From positions 1,776,400 to 1,840,399 of the forward strand of contig NW_003314287.1 in assembly GCF_000143415.4 (NCBI RefSeq): a DNA stretch of 64,000 nt. Reading direction: 5' to 3'. Source of the stretch: Selaginella moellendorffii. Lineage: Eukaryota > Streptophyta > Lycopodiopsida > Selaginellales > Selaginellaceae. Of the stretch, positions 52,481 to 64,000 are shown piece by piece. Under the pieces are notes generated by a model, which saw nothing but the letters and a program-made list of their open reading frames with translations, was not told the origin of the DNA and made no database searches. Made by a program: the position numbers and the translations under genes. Position 1 is the first letter of the stretch. Each line of letters opens with the position of its first letter.

Positions 52481-54857
52481 TCAAAAGCTATCTGTACAGT
52501 GGAAGATATAATCTCACATACCTTTTAAACGAAAACTTCTTTCTTCAATGCGTGGATAATATTTCATGATTTATACAAATACTGGATGGTATTATTGTAG
52601 TATCCTTTTATGTTATATATTCATATGTATAATTAATAAAAATCCATTAATAATGTTCTAAATGTTTTATTGAAATTAATAAAAGATACTTTATATTAAA
52701 TTTGGATAATTGCATACTATTTGAAAGTTATGAGAAATATACAAATAAGTAAAATTTTAATATTTGATTTATTTGTCTGAAACATTTAAACAAAACATTC
52801 TGAAATTTATTAGCTACTAGTGATTTAAGCATAAAAAAGTATAAGTTCTTAGAATTTATATTATGATTAATTATATTTTGTAATTTGGTATGGTATCTTA
52901 TATTATATGTAAAAATAAATGTAAACATTTAATTTTTACATACAAATTTTTAATTAAAATAATATAAAAAAAACTATTGTTTCGTCATTGAAAAATTTAT
53001 TGTAGTTAAAATCTACTACAAAATTACTTTATATCATCTAGGGTTAATTAAAACATTTTATACAATCAAAGTATATAGAATAACCTATACCATGGTAAAG
53101 GCATTGAAATAAATAATTCAAAGGTAATTAACATATGTTAGTCACAAAAATTTAATATAAGTTTATGATGTTGGAGCATATTATTATTTAATGTTTAAAT
53201 TAAAATTAAACACTCAATAAATAATAATAATTAATATAATTTTTTATACATTATTTAGATAGTTAATCAAATCTTTTTCTCAGAATGTTACATTGAGATT
53301 GACTCTTCAAAGCATTAAAAATTTTTAATAGCATCACAAACATTTATAATTGTTTTGCATCCATCTACTGATGATTAATTTATATCCATTCAACGATAAT
53401 TAAAAAGTTTTGTTATGTTTAAAATAGTTTTACTAAAGTGCAAAATTGCTATGTTGAGATTGCAAAAACTCATGATTGATTGCATAAACAGAAAATTCAA
53501 AATCTCCCTCGGTAATCGGTTATTTTTTTTATCAAAAATTTATCTTCATCAAAACCCATGATAACAAAAGTGCTACTTTTTTATTTTAGATTTTATTAAC
53601 TTTATATTTATCTTTTACATAAATATATTTAATAAGTATAATGTGATATATTATATTTGAAAACTTTAAATAGTGATCAAAATGCCTAAATAAACACATA
53701 GAAGATTTTTTTCTCCTCCTTAAATTTTTTTTAAAAAAATTTATTTAGAAAAATGCCTTTACAAATCAAAAAAAATTATAAAGAGATACCGTTTGTTATT
53801 TTTGCTAGCCAGGTTTAAGTTAAATTAAATTAAAGACTTAAACATTCCTTTTGCTTTAGTTTTTCAATTGATTATAGGTTTTCTTTCTACAAGATAGTGC
53901 CTCAGTTTGGGTAATTAAAACATGCTGATCTCCTCAGTGTGCTTTAGGCTACTTGGACAGCAACTTCATCCTGCTACACCTTGCTACTCATGAACCTCTT
54001 GCTGGTGATGATAGCCATCTTATTTATGTGTCTGATCTCTGGCATCACCAGATTCTCATTTATGCTCCACTTAATAACCTAGCTGCATGGCCATGAAACT
54101 CTTTCCTACTAGCAAACCTAAATCCCATGAAGATAGCCTTGGAACTAAATTATAACACATGGAAATTAAAAGATAATCTTACTTACTTAGGCCTGAGTTT
54201 GAATGCATTTGCAACACCAGCAGGAGTCACTCAACATCAATGCCTCGAGGAGTCCTCTTGGCGTTCATCATTGCCACCTTAAGAACGATCTTGTCAATCC
54301 ATTTCTCAAATGCTCTCGAGTGTGAAAGAGATCATCTAAAGTTTCGCTGCTGGATCACGATAGCACATGGGAAGATCTCGCAAGCAAACTAAATGTTCTT
54401 CTCAAAAGCTATAGAGATCATGCAATCTTATAATTCAAAAATGTTCTCAAATTTTTCACAAAAGAATACTTACAGTTTTGCCGAGCATTCTCGCCTGTAA
54501 CAGAAAATACAAAGGAACGTTATTAGAAATTAAAAAACACCTGCCCAAGTGTTGCTCTTGGAGTTTCACTGCAGAAATCGCTCCCACCAGATGAAATTGT
54601 GCATGGCGAGTGCATGCCCCAATCCACCACCAGGAGAAAGAGCAAGCCATAGCTTGCTTGCTGAGATCACTTCCCCAACACGCGAAGTTACTAGACCCGC
54701 ATGCATACTACAGGTGTCATGCCCGTCCTCTCGTGCTGGCCGCTAAAGCATCAAACCCATTTTGACGGTTGTGGGAGGTTGTGCTCTTCGTTTTTATCAA
54801 GCCAAGCATTAAGACAAAATATTTGCCTAAACATGCCCATTAGTAGAGCTTAGACCA
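52481..54857. other. AT-rich intergenic DNA with gene-fragment traces
   Basis: 52481-53930 is extremely AT-rich and shows nothing. 53930-54750 has higher GC. On the minus strand it holds two short exon-like pieces (about 54575-54541 encoding VKLQEQHLG, and 54497-54477 encoding ARMLGKT) bounded by plausible GT/AG sites, but no longer gene could be built. It may be a decayed gene. Confidence 0.4.
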
Positions 54858-55292
54858 ATGAAACGAGGGAGTTTTTATCCTCTTGCTTTATTTCTGATTA
54901 TCGCAGTTTCTTCACTCCTTGCTGCTAATGTTGTTGCTAATTTCACCACTAATTCCACTATATTCAATCAAGTTTCTTGCAGCGACTCTGGGAAATACGA
55001 CATGACACTTGAGATTAAAAACTATTGCGGGGGTGATTTGAGCATTGAGTGCAAGTTCGGGAGTGAAAAAAGCGTCAACAAGTTTATTTTAACGGATCAA
55101 GAGGCTGGCAGAATATACGTGTTTCATGGTAACGAGTGCCTTCCAGTGTGTAAGCTTAAGTGGCAAGACAGGAAGAAGCATGAATGGAGGCCATATATTT
55201 CTGCCCGTCCAAACGAAATTGTTTCATGGAGAATTTTCGGCTATGGATTCTATTATAGCAATTCTGAAAAAGCCACAGATAATTGGGACTAA
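54858..55292 (+). CDS. Small secreted protein, possibly S1/SPH-like
   Basis: Intronless 144 aa. A signal peptide (about residues 1-26, ALFLIIAVSSLLAANVVA) is followed by a two-part pattern like plant self-incompatibility S1 homologues (SPH): MTLEIKNYCGGDLSIECKFG, then a beta-strand YVFHGNECLPVCKLKWQD and HEW. It has five cysteines in the mature part. SPH proteins are secreted beta-sandwich proteins, mostly of unknown role. The match is by pattern only, and the protein could be an orphan. It is unrelated to the six-cysteine family in this window. Surrounded by AT-rich DNA. Confidence 0.6.
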   Translation: MKRGSFYPLALFLIIAVSSLLAANVVANFTTNSTIFNQVSCSDSGKYDMTLEIKNYCGGDLSIECKFGSEKSVNKFILTDQEAGRIYVFHGNECLPVCKLKWQDRKKHEWRPYISARPNEIVSWRIFGYGFYYSNSEKATDNWD

Positions 55293-56061
55293 TCAATTAT
55301 TTATAGAAACTAAAATACCTTCAATCTACAAATCTATCTTTTGCAAAGATTAAATATAAGAGATTAATAAGAAAATATAATTTATTAGAATAGAAACTAC
55401 TATAATGGGGTTAAAAGGGGTTTGAAAAAATATAATATGCCTTAGGAACTAGATTTACCAAAATAAAAAAATTAATAGAGATTTATACCTATTTGGATTT
55501 CTAAAGACTAAATAGTATAACTCATCACTTTAAAGCTTTAATAAGATTTCAACTAACAAAATTCAACATTTTTCCAATATTATCTAGAAATATAACATAT
55601 GTGTACAAAGTTTTATATATTACGAGTAATTGCCTGCAAAGCCTTCCACCACCAAGTTTGTAGAGCTTGAAGACCAATTTCCCCCAATTTCCCTCGACTT
55701 ATACCATTATGTGTTCTCTAATGCCACGCGCTGCGTTCACAACCTCTGGCATCCGTGAGCGGCTCATCGAAGAGCTCCCTCACATGCGTAATGTGGTCTC
55801 AAATCGAACAGATTATGGCCAGAGGGAGAGAAATGGTGTTGCAATTTGGCTCTCACCTCTCATTGGCCGCTAAAGATCGGAGCCTCCTAGATATATAGAT
55901 TTCTCTACGTACGGAAGCATATTATTTATACCATTCCTTTAAAACCTTTTGAGCTATCTTATGTTACATGATCCCTACTCTAAGCCTGTTTTATGCTGTA
56001 CAAGCTCTGATTGATCGCACTCACAAAATAATCAGCCTACAAATCTTGCCCCCCAATCTCT
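55293..56061. other. AT-rich gap downstream of ARABIDILLO
   Basis: The first 350 bp are AT-rich and empty. 55640-55870 is GC-richer with a short open frame of no recognisable family. It may be a decayed fragment. Confidence 0.35.
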
Positions 56062-59000
56062 TCAGCTTTTCTCGCTCTGGCACAGCTCCAGATTCCTCAA
56101 AACTAGTCGCGCAAACACCCTCGCCTGGAGTGGAGCTGTTGTGGACGCAGCAGCTCCACGGAGAACTCGCGCCGCGCCGGACCTTTGGAGGAGATTGGCG
56201 TGGTGCAAAGCATGCCTTCCACCAGGCATTGTAAACTGCAAGGAAACACCAGGTTTTCTCGAAACCTTTCTCTCTTCTATTAAATCTTTCACGTACCTGG
56301 AGGAGAGCAAACGCGGCACAGGACCTTAGAACCGAGGAACCGTTTCGAAGCATGGCCACGAACCTTCCTATCTCGGCGCCACTGTCAATCACACCTCAAC
56401 TTTAGCAAGAGAGAAGAGAGAGGAAAGAAAACTAAAACTCAAACCTGCAGCGCAGATGCCCAGCTTCTTGTATGCGGGCGGAGTCGGAGACTTGTTGCAG
56501 CGCCGAAGGCCCCCATTGCGAAGCCGGGACTGCCGCAAGAGACGGTTGATCCGAGAACGCTTGTACAAACGCCTCAATGTTCTTCATGGCCGACTGCCTT
56601 GCCACGCCGTTTTTGGTAATGCTATCACAGTAAACAACTTCGTTTGTAGTAACCTCATCCATCCTGACAAGCAGGCAAACGAGCACTCAGACAAATGGTC
56701 CAGGAATACACGAAAGCTGATCGAGAACACTAAGAAAAGTTTTGTACCTGCCATCGAACATGTATGCCAGAGCCAGAGCGGCCATGAATCGTGCCATCTT
56801 AGAGCGCGAGGACGAGCACAGCCGCACCAGCGCAGAAACACCGTCTTCTTCCACTATCCTCAACGCGTTTCCTGGATTGAAAGCAAGATTCCACAAAGCT
56901 CCAGCAGCAGTTTCATGAACGTCCTAAAAACACCCACAATGTCATGTCACACACAAGAAGAGGCGTTGTGCATACCTCCGCATCCGATCTCGCTAATGCA
57001 ACAAGAGGAGCAACGCCTCCTTCACGGCCAATAGCAATGCTGTACACACGTCACAAGAATCAGTCCTAGTTTACCAAGGGTGACACACAATACCTGTTTT
57101 CCTCCGATACAGACAACCCCCAGAGAGCACCCGCTGCTCTTTCTTGCAATCCTTGAGATCCATTGCTGCATCCTTGTGCCAAAGCAACCTTCACAAGCAG
57201 TTCACAGTGAGGACCAAAGACAAGAGAACGAAGTTAGTTGAAACTTACCAATGCCTCAACACCACCAGCTGCAGCAATTGCCTCCCGATTTCTGTCGTCA
57301 AATGACAAGTTCCAAAGGGCGCCAGCAGCTTCTTGCCTAGAAGAGACGCAAACTAAATCCATGATAGACTTGAAATGAAACGACCTCACCGGACCCCTTC
57401 GTGGTTGGAACATGTTAACTTTACCAGCGCCTCTAACGCACCCGCCTCCCGCCCTACTGCAGCATTATTCCCATTGCTATCACCGTGAGCTGCTAGATTT
57501 GCAAGCGCTCGGGCAGCCTGCAAAGAGTTAGGGAGTTATGATCAGCAGACAAATGTAAGAAAATTCTACCTGCTCTTGGACACCTTCATGCTTGCAAAAG
57601 CGAGCCAAATTGACGAGAGCGTTCACACCCCCAGCATTTGCAACCTTCATGCTGCATTTATCGTCGGCAGCTAGATTGGCAAGAGCGCCGGCTGCTCGCT
57701 CCTGAACATAAAGATGTCGAGCTCAACATAAGATCGGAACGAGAAGCACGTCTCCGTACCAAAACTCCTTCGCCACCGGCGGGCCACTTCAAGGCCAAGT
57801 CGACGAGAGCCTCAATCGCACCAGCGTCAGCGATAGCGCCCTGAAAAGCTCGACTATAGTCATACTGGAAGTATCAGAAAAAAACAAACCTTGTGCTCTT
57901 CGCCAACTGAAAGGTTCCAGAGTCCTCCAGCTGCCTCTTCTGCAACCCAACGATTGGGAGATCTGGCTAGGCCTGCAAGGATGTTGATTCCACCCTCGGT
58001 TGCCACGGCCTTGGCAACTTCGGCATTTACGGACAAGTTTGCAATTGCCTGTAAGCGAGAAGAGTAAACGGAAGCTCAAAAGAATCCAACTCAAGAGAAA
58101 CTCACCTTCGCTGCTTCGGACTGCACCCCTTCCCGAGAAGACCTGGCAAGGTCCAGAAGAGAGCGAATTCCTCCACCGTGCATAACAGCCTCCGCCCTCG
58201 AAGAATCAACAGTAGCATTCTCATCGTCAACCACTACGAAAGTCGCTAAAGCTGTGGCCGCTCTCTCCTGCACGTCTTCTTGCATGCTCTTGATCAGCCT
58301 TAGCATTACCGAAGTTCCCTGCTTCAGCCAGAAAGCGTCAAGCCCCTGAGTGTTATTCTCCGCTATCCTCAGCAGTGCGTGCGAGAGCACCCATTCCGTC
58401 CAGCAAACAAGCACCCTGCTCTCGTCCTGCTGCTCTACGCTCGAAATGCACGCCAGCCCGTTCATCAACTCTGTGAAGCGAGCCAGCAAAACCCTGTCCT
58501 TACTAACGTAGCTCACAGAGTTGCTTCCATCTTCCAGGGCCGAGCAGCTGAGCGCACAAAGAACCCTTAAACGAGGAGCAGAAAGAAAAGACATGACAGC
58601 CGCGGGTGTTACCTCAGTCCTGGACACATCAAGTGCTACCAAGTTCTCCAGCTTACTCCATGCTTGCATGGCCTGTGTCCACATTATGTTCCTGGACCCG
58701 GCCACCGACAAGTACCTCAGAGACTTTGCCTCGCCGAGCGCAGCCTCGTCCACCACCGCGCAGTCGAGCAAAGCCAGCTCCGTCAAGCTCGGGCAGTGCT
58801 TCACCAAGTCCCCGATAGCTTCACTGTCCACGTCCCGGATCCCCGCCAGCCGCAGGCACTTGAGTCTCCGGCAGCACACGGCTACCACCTTGATCGCCTC
58901 GTTCGTGATCTTCTCCAGCTCCGGCCCAAGCTGGAGGCTTTCCAGATTCTCGTGGCGGGCGACGAGCATCGACAGCGTCGCGTCGGTGAGATCCTTGCAC

Positions 59001-59452
59001 CCGTCACCTATGAGCCCCTTGAGCTGCCTGGCTTGCAAGTCGATGATCAAGCTAGCACCTGAGGCCCCACGGAACTTTAGCTTGGAGAGCTTCGCGCATC
59101 TGGAAGCAAGCGACGACGCCATGTTGGAATCGAGAGTGTGAGCTCGCAAATCCAGGCTGGTCCATAGTGACGGCGAGGAGGAGAGCGCGTGCCATGCCCG
59201 GCACACGGATCCAACGCTGGCCCGGTCGCGGTAATTGAGCAGCGCAAACAATCCCAGCAGCGTATCGTCGGCCAGGCGCGTCCAATCCACGCCGCTCTCC
59301 CTCTCACACCGGACTATTACCTGGCCGTCGTGCTTGGGGATTCTCGACTCCTCCTCCTCGGCGATTCCATCGCCATTCTCCGCTGCCGCGGAGCTCTTGG
59401 TCGCGAGAGTGTGGACGCATTTCCGGCGAACGCGACGCATTGCTTCGCTCAC
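56062..59452 (-). CDS. ARABIDILLO: ARABIDILLO-like F-box/armadillo-repeat protein
   Basis: Exon 1 (59452-58106, 449 aa) encodes a basic N-terminus (RRVRRKC), an F-box (VDWTRLADDTLLGLFALLNY, then SVCRAWHALSSSPSLW), leucine-rich repeats (about 105-300) and the first ARM repeats. Exon 2 (58048-57890) and several later exons continue the ARM repeats (QERAAGALWGLSVSEENSIA, HETAAGALWNLAFNPGNAL). The last exon (from about 56238) begins FTMPGGRHALHHANLLQ and ends at 56062. This is the full plant ARABIDILLO architecture, similar to beta-catenin. Arabidopsis members promote lateral root branching; the F-box suggests part of an SCF ubiquitin ligase in the nucleus. It is head-to-tail with the kinase gene. 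Confidence 0.94.
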
Positions 59453-59905
59453 TCATGCCCTAACCACCTGGCCATTGCACGCTCGCGGCTAGCCCTCTGT
59501 TCCTCTCCCTCTCCCCACGACCTAGGAGGCGCTACCACGAAACCCTGCGCTCTCCTCTCTCGTTCACTCTAAGTACTCGTTGCCCTAATATTCCCCTTGA
59601 AAACAAAATAAGCTTTACTTAATTAAGGGACTAAAGCGGTAGCTTTAGTTAATAACATTTTAATAGCTTTAAAGGGATCAATGTTTTCCCCATGTACAAA
59701 ACTTACCTGATTTTTTCCTTGAAGTTTGGTGAGAGTCCAAAACTTACCAGCGCGTTCCTTTACGTGCTCACGTCAAGCACGTATTTACATAACGTTTTTA
59801 TCCTCAGCAGCAGCCAAAATTCCAGTGTCCGCGCGAACAAAGACAGTAAAACCAAAGATAAAAGTTAGTAACTCTCCCGCAAGGAAATCGAATAGCAAGG
59901 GATGC
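59453..59905. promoter_or_regulatory. ARABIDILLO promoter region
   Basis: About 450 bp between the ARABIDILLO start and the 3' end of the kinase gene, which is read in the same direction. It contains an AT-richer part (59590-59700). No gene is seen. Confidence 0.35.
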
Positions 59906-60880
59906 TTACCGGATGATTCCCGGCCTCTTTCCTAGGCGTTGCAAGGTCGTCCCGAGATGATCTCCACAGCGACTAGCAGTGCGCTGGATGATCGCCATGA
60001 TCTTAGTGTGGTCGATCTTCGCCTTGGTCTTACTCCTGCTGCAATGTCTCACGATCCAGGGATGCGCGAGCACGCGATCCAGCGTCGTCCTCTTTCTCGG
60101 CTCCACCGCCAGCATCCCCCGGAGGAGATCCGCCGCTCCATCCGAGAACAAACCATCCGGGAATCGCCCAGCTCGCAGCAAATCCATCACTCTCCACTCC
60201 GTGCAGCCTCTCAGAAGCTCGTAGGCGATGAGTCCCAAACCCCACACGTCCACCGCCTCGGTGTAGCTCGATTTCCCAAACTTGATCGCGATCACCTCGG
60301 GCGCCAAGTACTTGCCAGTCCCGCAGCACTCCGCCATCTCCCTCGGATCGTCCGTGGCGATGCCAAAGTCTCCAATCACAACATCGTCAGCCGCGGCGGC
60401 GTCCAGCTTGAGAAACACATTCTCCGGCTTGAGATCCCGGTGAACGATTCCCCTGGAGTGGATCTCCTGGATCGTCTCCGCCAGCTTCTTGATCGTCCTC
60501 GCCGCATCCTCCTCGCACATCGGCCCGGCCTTGAGCAGTCGATCGAAAAGGCTAGGGCCGCAAAGCTCCATCACGATGCTCCCGTAGCACTGCGCGCCAT
60601 CTCTCTCCTTGACAAAGCCCTCGAGGTGGGCGACGCCGGGGCAAGCGTGAAGCATGTCCATGATGCTAGCTTCTCTCTTGGCCTCGCTACCCAATCGAAA
60701 CATCTTCCCCGCATACCTCTTGTGACCAAACCCGCGATGGGTGAGCGCGAAGACCTGGCCTTGCCCACCAGAGCCCAGCTTCTTGCCCCTCTTGTATCGC
60801 TTCAAGAGCTCACCACAGTCTTCGTCGCGAAACTCCACGTCTTGAGTCACCATCGCTTCTCTCTCGCCAAGCTGCTCCAA
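59906..60880 (-). CDS. Ser/Thr protein kinase, CDPK/SnRK-type catalytic domain
   Basis: Intronless 324 aa (315 from the Met at 60853). A complete kinase domain: GSGGQGQVF loop, AGKM lysine, HRDLKPENVFL catalytic loop, GDFGIA, APEVIA, and HPWIVRH at the C-lobe end. It belongs to the CaMK group by sequence (SRGIVHRDLKPENV, VDVWGLGLIAYELL). It has no EF-hands and no autoinhibitory region, so it is not a standard CDPK; PEP-carboxylase-kinase-like enzymes have this layout. All catalytic residues are present and it should be active. Substrate unknown. Confidence 0.88.
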   Translation of the reverse strand: MEQLGEREAMVTQDVEFRDEDCGELLKRYKRGKKLGSGGQGQVFALTHRGFGHKRYAGKMFRLGSEAKREASIMDMLHACPGVAHLEGFVKERDGAQCYGSIVMELCGPSLFDRLLKAGPMCEEDAARTIKKLAETIQEIHSRGIVHRDLKPENVFLKLDAAAADDVVIGDFGIATDDPREMAECCGTGKYLAPEVIAIKFGKSSYTEAVDVWGLGLIAYELLRGCTEWRVMDLLRAGRFPDGLFSDGAADLLRGMLAVEPRKRTTLDRVLAHPWIVRHCSRSKTKAKIDHTKIMAIIQRTASRCGDHLGTTLQRLGKRPGIIR

Positions 60881-61342
60881 GTCCGAATAGAAAACCTAGC
60901 TTCTTCACAACGGGTATATTTCAACGGCCCCGATGGTGTTTGGCCGACGGTGGAGATGCGCTTTGCTATTCTGGACACACAATCGTGATTTGATAGTACG
61001 GAATATGATTATTTCTGATACAGTTGAAGATTATGCCTGAGATATTTTAGTACGGGTGAAGGTACCAGCTAAATCCAGGTAAAGCAAAGTATATGCCCAT
61101 GTGTCCTTGCTAAAGTGCGTGTGTGAAGACGCGGGGCCAGGCCACTGTTGCCAGCCAACCATATCGCATAGAAATGCTTGGCCTATATTGTAACCACGGG
61201 GATTTTGGAAAGCCCTAGTTAGCCCACGCTCTGGCCTTTTCTGTTATGTTAATTTTTGTAAAGGTCAGGCGTTAGCAAGTCCTTGGGGGATTCCGCCCAC
61301 TGTGTCGCGCGACGAGAGAGAGAGAAAGGGAGAGCGCTGGCT
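60881..61342. promoter_or_regulatory. Bidirectional promoter, kinase and BASS2-like genes
   Basis: 460 bp between diverging genes. It is moderately AT-rich with a GA-rich run (about 61311-61332) just before the BASS2-like ATG. No other gene is seen. Confidence 0.35.
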
Positions 61343-63353
61343 ATGGCGGTACTGGCGTTGCGATCCACGGCATTTGCAGGGAGCGCCGGGATTCACCGAC
61401 GATCGTGGCGTCCAGCGACGGCGGAGGCGAGATTGGGATTTGGAATCGCCAAGCCCGGCGAGGGAGCAGTCGCAGGTTCGTCCTTCTTGTTTCTGTGAGT
61501 TCTTCGCTGGATTCCTGGTGAATGCGGGGCGTCGCATTCGATATTTCGCTCTTTCTCACTCTGGATCTGTCTGTTTTTCTCAGGGATGAAGGCTGGATCT
61601 TTCTCTCTCGTGAACACGCCGACGCATCGATCACATTTTCCTTCTTTGATAGCACACAGGTAAGCTAAGCATTCTAGAATTTCTCTCGATCGTTGCTTTG
61701 GTTTAAACTGGTGCTATATAGAAGAGAAAGGCCCGTGGAATGCCATGCAGCAGCCAGTGCTGGAGAGATTCCCGAGAAGGAATTGTCTACGTTTGAAAGA
61801 GTTGTGGAACTCTTGACAACCATGTTTCCAGTCTGGGTACGCCTTGCATCAAACCTTGTTCTTCTCTGATTTGTTTCTGCCCAGGTTATACTGGGAACTG
61901 TCATTGGCATTGTAAAACCAACTGCGGTAAGCTTGCGAATGGCTTGGATTTCTCGTGCTTGACAATCTTTTGTGTTATAACCAGGTAACCTGGCTACAGA
62001 CCGACTTGTTCACTGTAGGCTTGGGATTTCTCATGCTCTCTATGGGATTAACTCTTACGTTTGATGACTTCCGCCGATGCCTGAGAAATCCCTGGACGGT
62101 ATGATGCAAAACTTTGTGTTGCAGTTTGATTTCCCTCGCGTTTTTTTGTTTCTACGCAGGTTGGTGTTGGTTTTTTGGCTCAATATGCTGTGAAGCCTAT
62201 ACTGGGATTTCTGATCGCATTGGTAATGAAGCTATTTAAGTTTTACTGGGACACATCTTTGAGCATCTCTTCGATTATAACAGAGCTTAAAATTATCCGC
62301 ACCACTGGCAACAGGTCTCATTCTCGTTTCTTGTTGTCCAGGAGGCCAAGCTTCAAACGTGGCAACGTATATTTCTAAGGGCAACGTCGCTTTGTCGGTG
62401 TTGATGACAACGTAATGTATATCCTTCTCATTTTTGGCAAAGAGGCTTGAAGACTTTATCTATCGTTGCAGATGCTCTACTATTGGCGCGATTTTAATGA
62501 CTCCATTGCTGACAAAAGTGCTTGCGGGTCAGCTTGTCCCAGTGGACGCGGTGGTGAGTCTCTTTCGAAATCATCGAGTGTCGATTTGATGGCATTGAGA
62601 ATTCATACAGGGGCTGGCAGTGAGCACATTTCAGGTGGTCCTGGTCCCCACAATTATTGGAGGTAAGCGCTTCAGCTTGTTGTTCGAAAGCCTCTCATCA
62701 ATTCTGTTGCTGTTTACACAGTTCTTTCGAACGAGTACTTTCCAAAGTTCACGCAAAAGATAGTCACGGTGACACCTCTCGTGGGGGTTATTCTGACAAC
62801 ACTTCTCTGCGCTAGTCCCGTGAGTCTTATAGAACTTAATTCTTTCTTTTTCCTAGATGTAAAGGCTGGAATGCTTTCAGATTGGTCAAGTGTCCGAGGT
62901 CCTTGTCACCCAAGGCACGCAGCTCATATTTCCGGTGGCACTCCTCCACGCCGCCGCGTTTCTGCTGGGCTACTGGCTTTCGAAGCTCTGCAACTTTGGC
63001 GAGATGACTGCCCGGACAATTTCCATCGAGTGTGGAATGCAGGTACGTCGTTTCCACTGCATCCAAAAGTTTGTACATAGCTCATCCAGCTTTGCCTTTC
63101 CAGAGCTCCGCTCTCGGCTTCCTTCTCGCGCAGAAGCACTTCAGTAATCCTCTAGTCGCTGTGCCATCGGCCGTGAGCGTCGTCTGTATGGCTGTAAGTC
63201 ACAGAAAAAACCGGAGTTCCTTTGGAGCTGACACGAACTAACGGTTTTCTCGTTTGGAAATTTCTTTTCTCGCAGTTGGGAGGAAGCGGTCTGGCAGTTT
63301 TTTGGAGAAATCGTGCTCTTCCCAAAGACGACAAGGACGATTTCAAGGAATAA
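61343..63353 (+). CDS. BASS2: Plastid bile acid:sodium symporter family protein, BASS2-like
   Basis: About 11 exons. The N-terminus ([20 protein letters not shown]) is a likely plastid transit peptide. The carrier has [67 protein letters not shown], the Na+-site-like [28 protein letters not shown]-like helices, and ends [38 protein letters not shown]. This matches plastid BASS2, the Na+-coupled pyruvate importer of the inner envelope that supplies isoprenoid synthesis. The exon after GFLIAL starts at AGC TTA AAA (about 62282) and keeps the frame. BASS1 is the main alternative. Confidence 0.9.
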
Positions 63354-64000
63354 GGAAGAACTTTTCACAAACAAGTTTTGGTTACTACTGCTCAAACGAT
63401 CGTGAGTGTATTGTTTTTAGCAACTTTCTTTGGATGTCTTATTATTAGCATATTCTCGGGCATCGATATGGGTGGGGCATTTCTCTCAATGTAAGCTTTG
63501 TATTGTTGCGATCATCGCCGTCGTTGAGCGTTTCAAACGTTTATCACGAGCGCACCAACGCATTATTCCCACCCGTATATCCTAACAGCTGCCACGTCAT
63601 CTCTGTGGCTAATCCACGTCATCGGCATGCACACTCGTGGCGCGATCGTCGCCGTCGGTTTGTCCACCGCCAGTGCCAGATACAAGACCTAACCCTAAGC
63701 TGGCAATGCCATTTCGCCATAGCCAAGGGGAAGCCCTAGAGCAGGAGCGTTCTTGACTAGGGATTACTGTGCGTCTAGCGCGAGGGATTGCGATTGTCGA
63801 TGCCGATGCTCATGGCGCTGTCGACTGGGGGTGATTTCGCCTTGGCGCCGCGGCGAGTGTGGTGAATTTCGCGAAGAAATTTCGGCGCTTTTCTGCGATT
63901 TTCTTCTTCGAGGCGCTTGGACAACTCCGGCTCTCTCCAGGTGTGTTTTCCCTGTCTTGGACGCCGCCAGGGCGTATTCTTGACAAAGGTTTCGATGAAC
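63354..64000 (+). other. Right-edge region, probable 5' end of another gene
   Basis: After the BASS2-like stop comes a flank and then GC-rich sequence with promoter elements (CCACGTCA at 63592 and 63614) and a possible telo-box-like ACCCTAA near 63691. Several ATGs follow (63753, 63800), but no family is recognisable before the window ends. The gene is probably truncated by the edge. Confidence 0.4.
63592..63621. promoter_or_regulatory. Paired bZIP-type CCACGTCA elements
   Basis: Two identical CCACGTCA octamers (63592-63599 and 63614-63621), 22 bp apart, match the TGACGTGG core bound by plant bZIP factors (HY5/GBF type). The spacing of about two helical turns fits cooperative binding. Confidence 0.45.

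Noticed and set aside
59939-60988. 349-codon plus-strand frame over the kinase gene
   Set aside because: It is antisense to an intact kinase with all catalytic motifs; the long frame results from GC-rich codon use.
1-64000. tRNA, rRNA and CRISPR loci
   Set aside because: No cloverleaf with TTC-box/anticodon arms, no rRNA-like sequence and no regular repeat-spacer array was recognised by eye; a tRNA scan could still find one in the AT-rich gaps.

Overview
The window looks like nuclear DNA of a seedless vascular plant, most likely the lycophyte Selaginella. The reasons are short introns (about 50-60 nt) cutting genes into many small exons, closely packed gene blocks of roughly 45-55% GC separated by very AT-rich stretches, intronless PPR genes made of S-type repeats, and plant-specific families (REN1-type RhoGAP, ARABIDILLO, PDF1-like, BASS2, an At4g15545-like protein). 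The species is an inference; no marker gene settles it.

Left part (1-16,320). A small secreted six-cysteine protein gene (345-791, minus) sits in AT-rich DNA. A 14-exon SAC3A/Thp3/LENG8-like gene (1267-4964, minus) is head-to-head with an intronless PPR gene (5201-7402, plus). A second member of the six-cysteine family follows (7744-8187), then a nearly intact Helitron transposon with both ends visible (8889-14561, coding on minus). AT-rich DNA follows.

Middle left (16,320-29,430). A decayed gene fragment, plastid-type 3-phosphoglycerate dehydrogenase (minus), a trihelix-like DNA-binding gene (minus), and head-to-head with it a 16-exon gene for a MyTH4-FERM protein with no motor domain (21431-24905). 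Then about 3 kb of AT-rich DNA and the third six-cysteine gene (27842-28288, minus).

Right part (29,430-64,000). A dense block: nepenthesin-type aspartic protease, a second PPR gene 45 bp downstream, an At4g15545-like coiled-coil gene (minus) head-to-head with a VAP27 tail-anchored gene, degenerate copies of RhoGAP exons, the REN1-type PH-RhoGAP gene, DDRGK1 (UFMylation adaptor), a large protein with ciliary-type TFxP repeats, a phosphoglycerate-mutase-like gene, a PDF1-like glycine-rich secreted protein, and a tail-anchored pseudokinase with SH3-like repeats. After more AT-rich DNA with a small secreted S1-like protein come ARABIDILLO (minus), a CDPK/SnRK-type kinase (minus), BASS2 (plus) and a promoter-like right edge.

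There is no operon logic; most genes are unrelated housekeeping genes, often in head-to-head pairs with short shared promoters. The most notable items are the three six-cysteine proteins with identical cysteine spacing, the bounded Helitron with only three coding lesions, the motor-less MyTH4-FERM protein, the ciliary-type protein in a plant expected to make flagellate sperm, and the degenerate RhoGAP exon copies. Splice sites were read by eye (GT..AG plus frame continuity), so boundaries are predictions.
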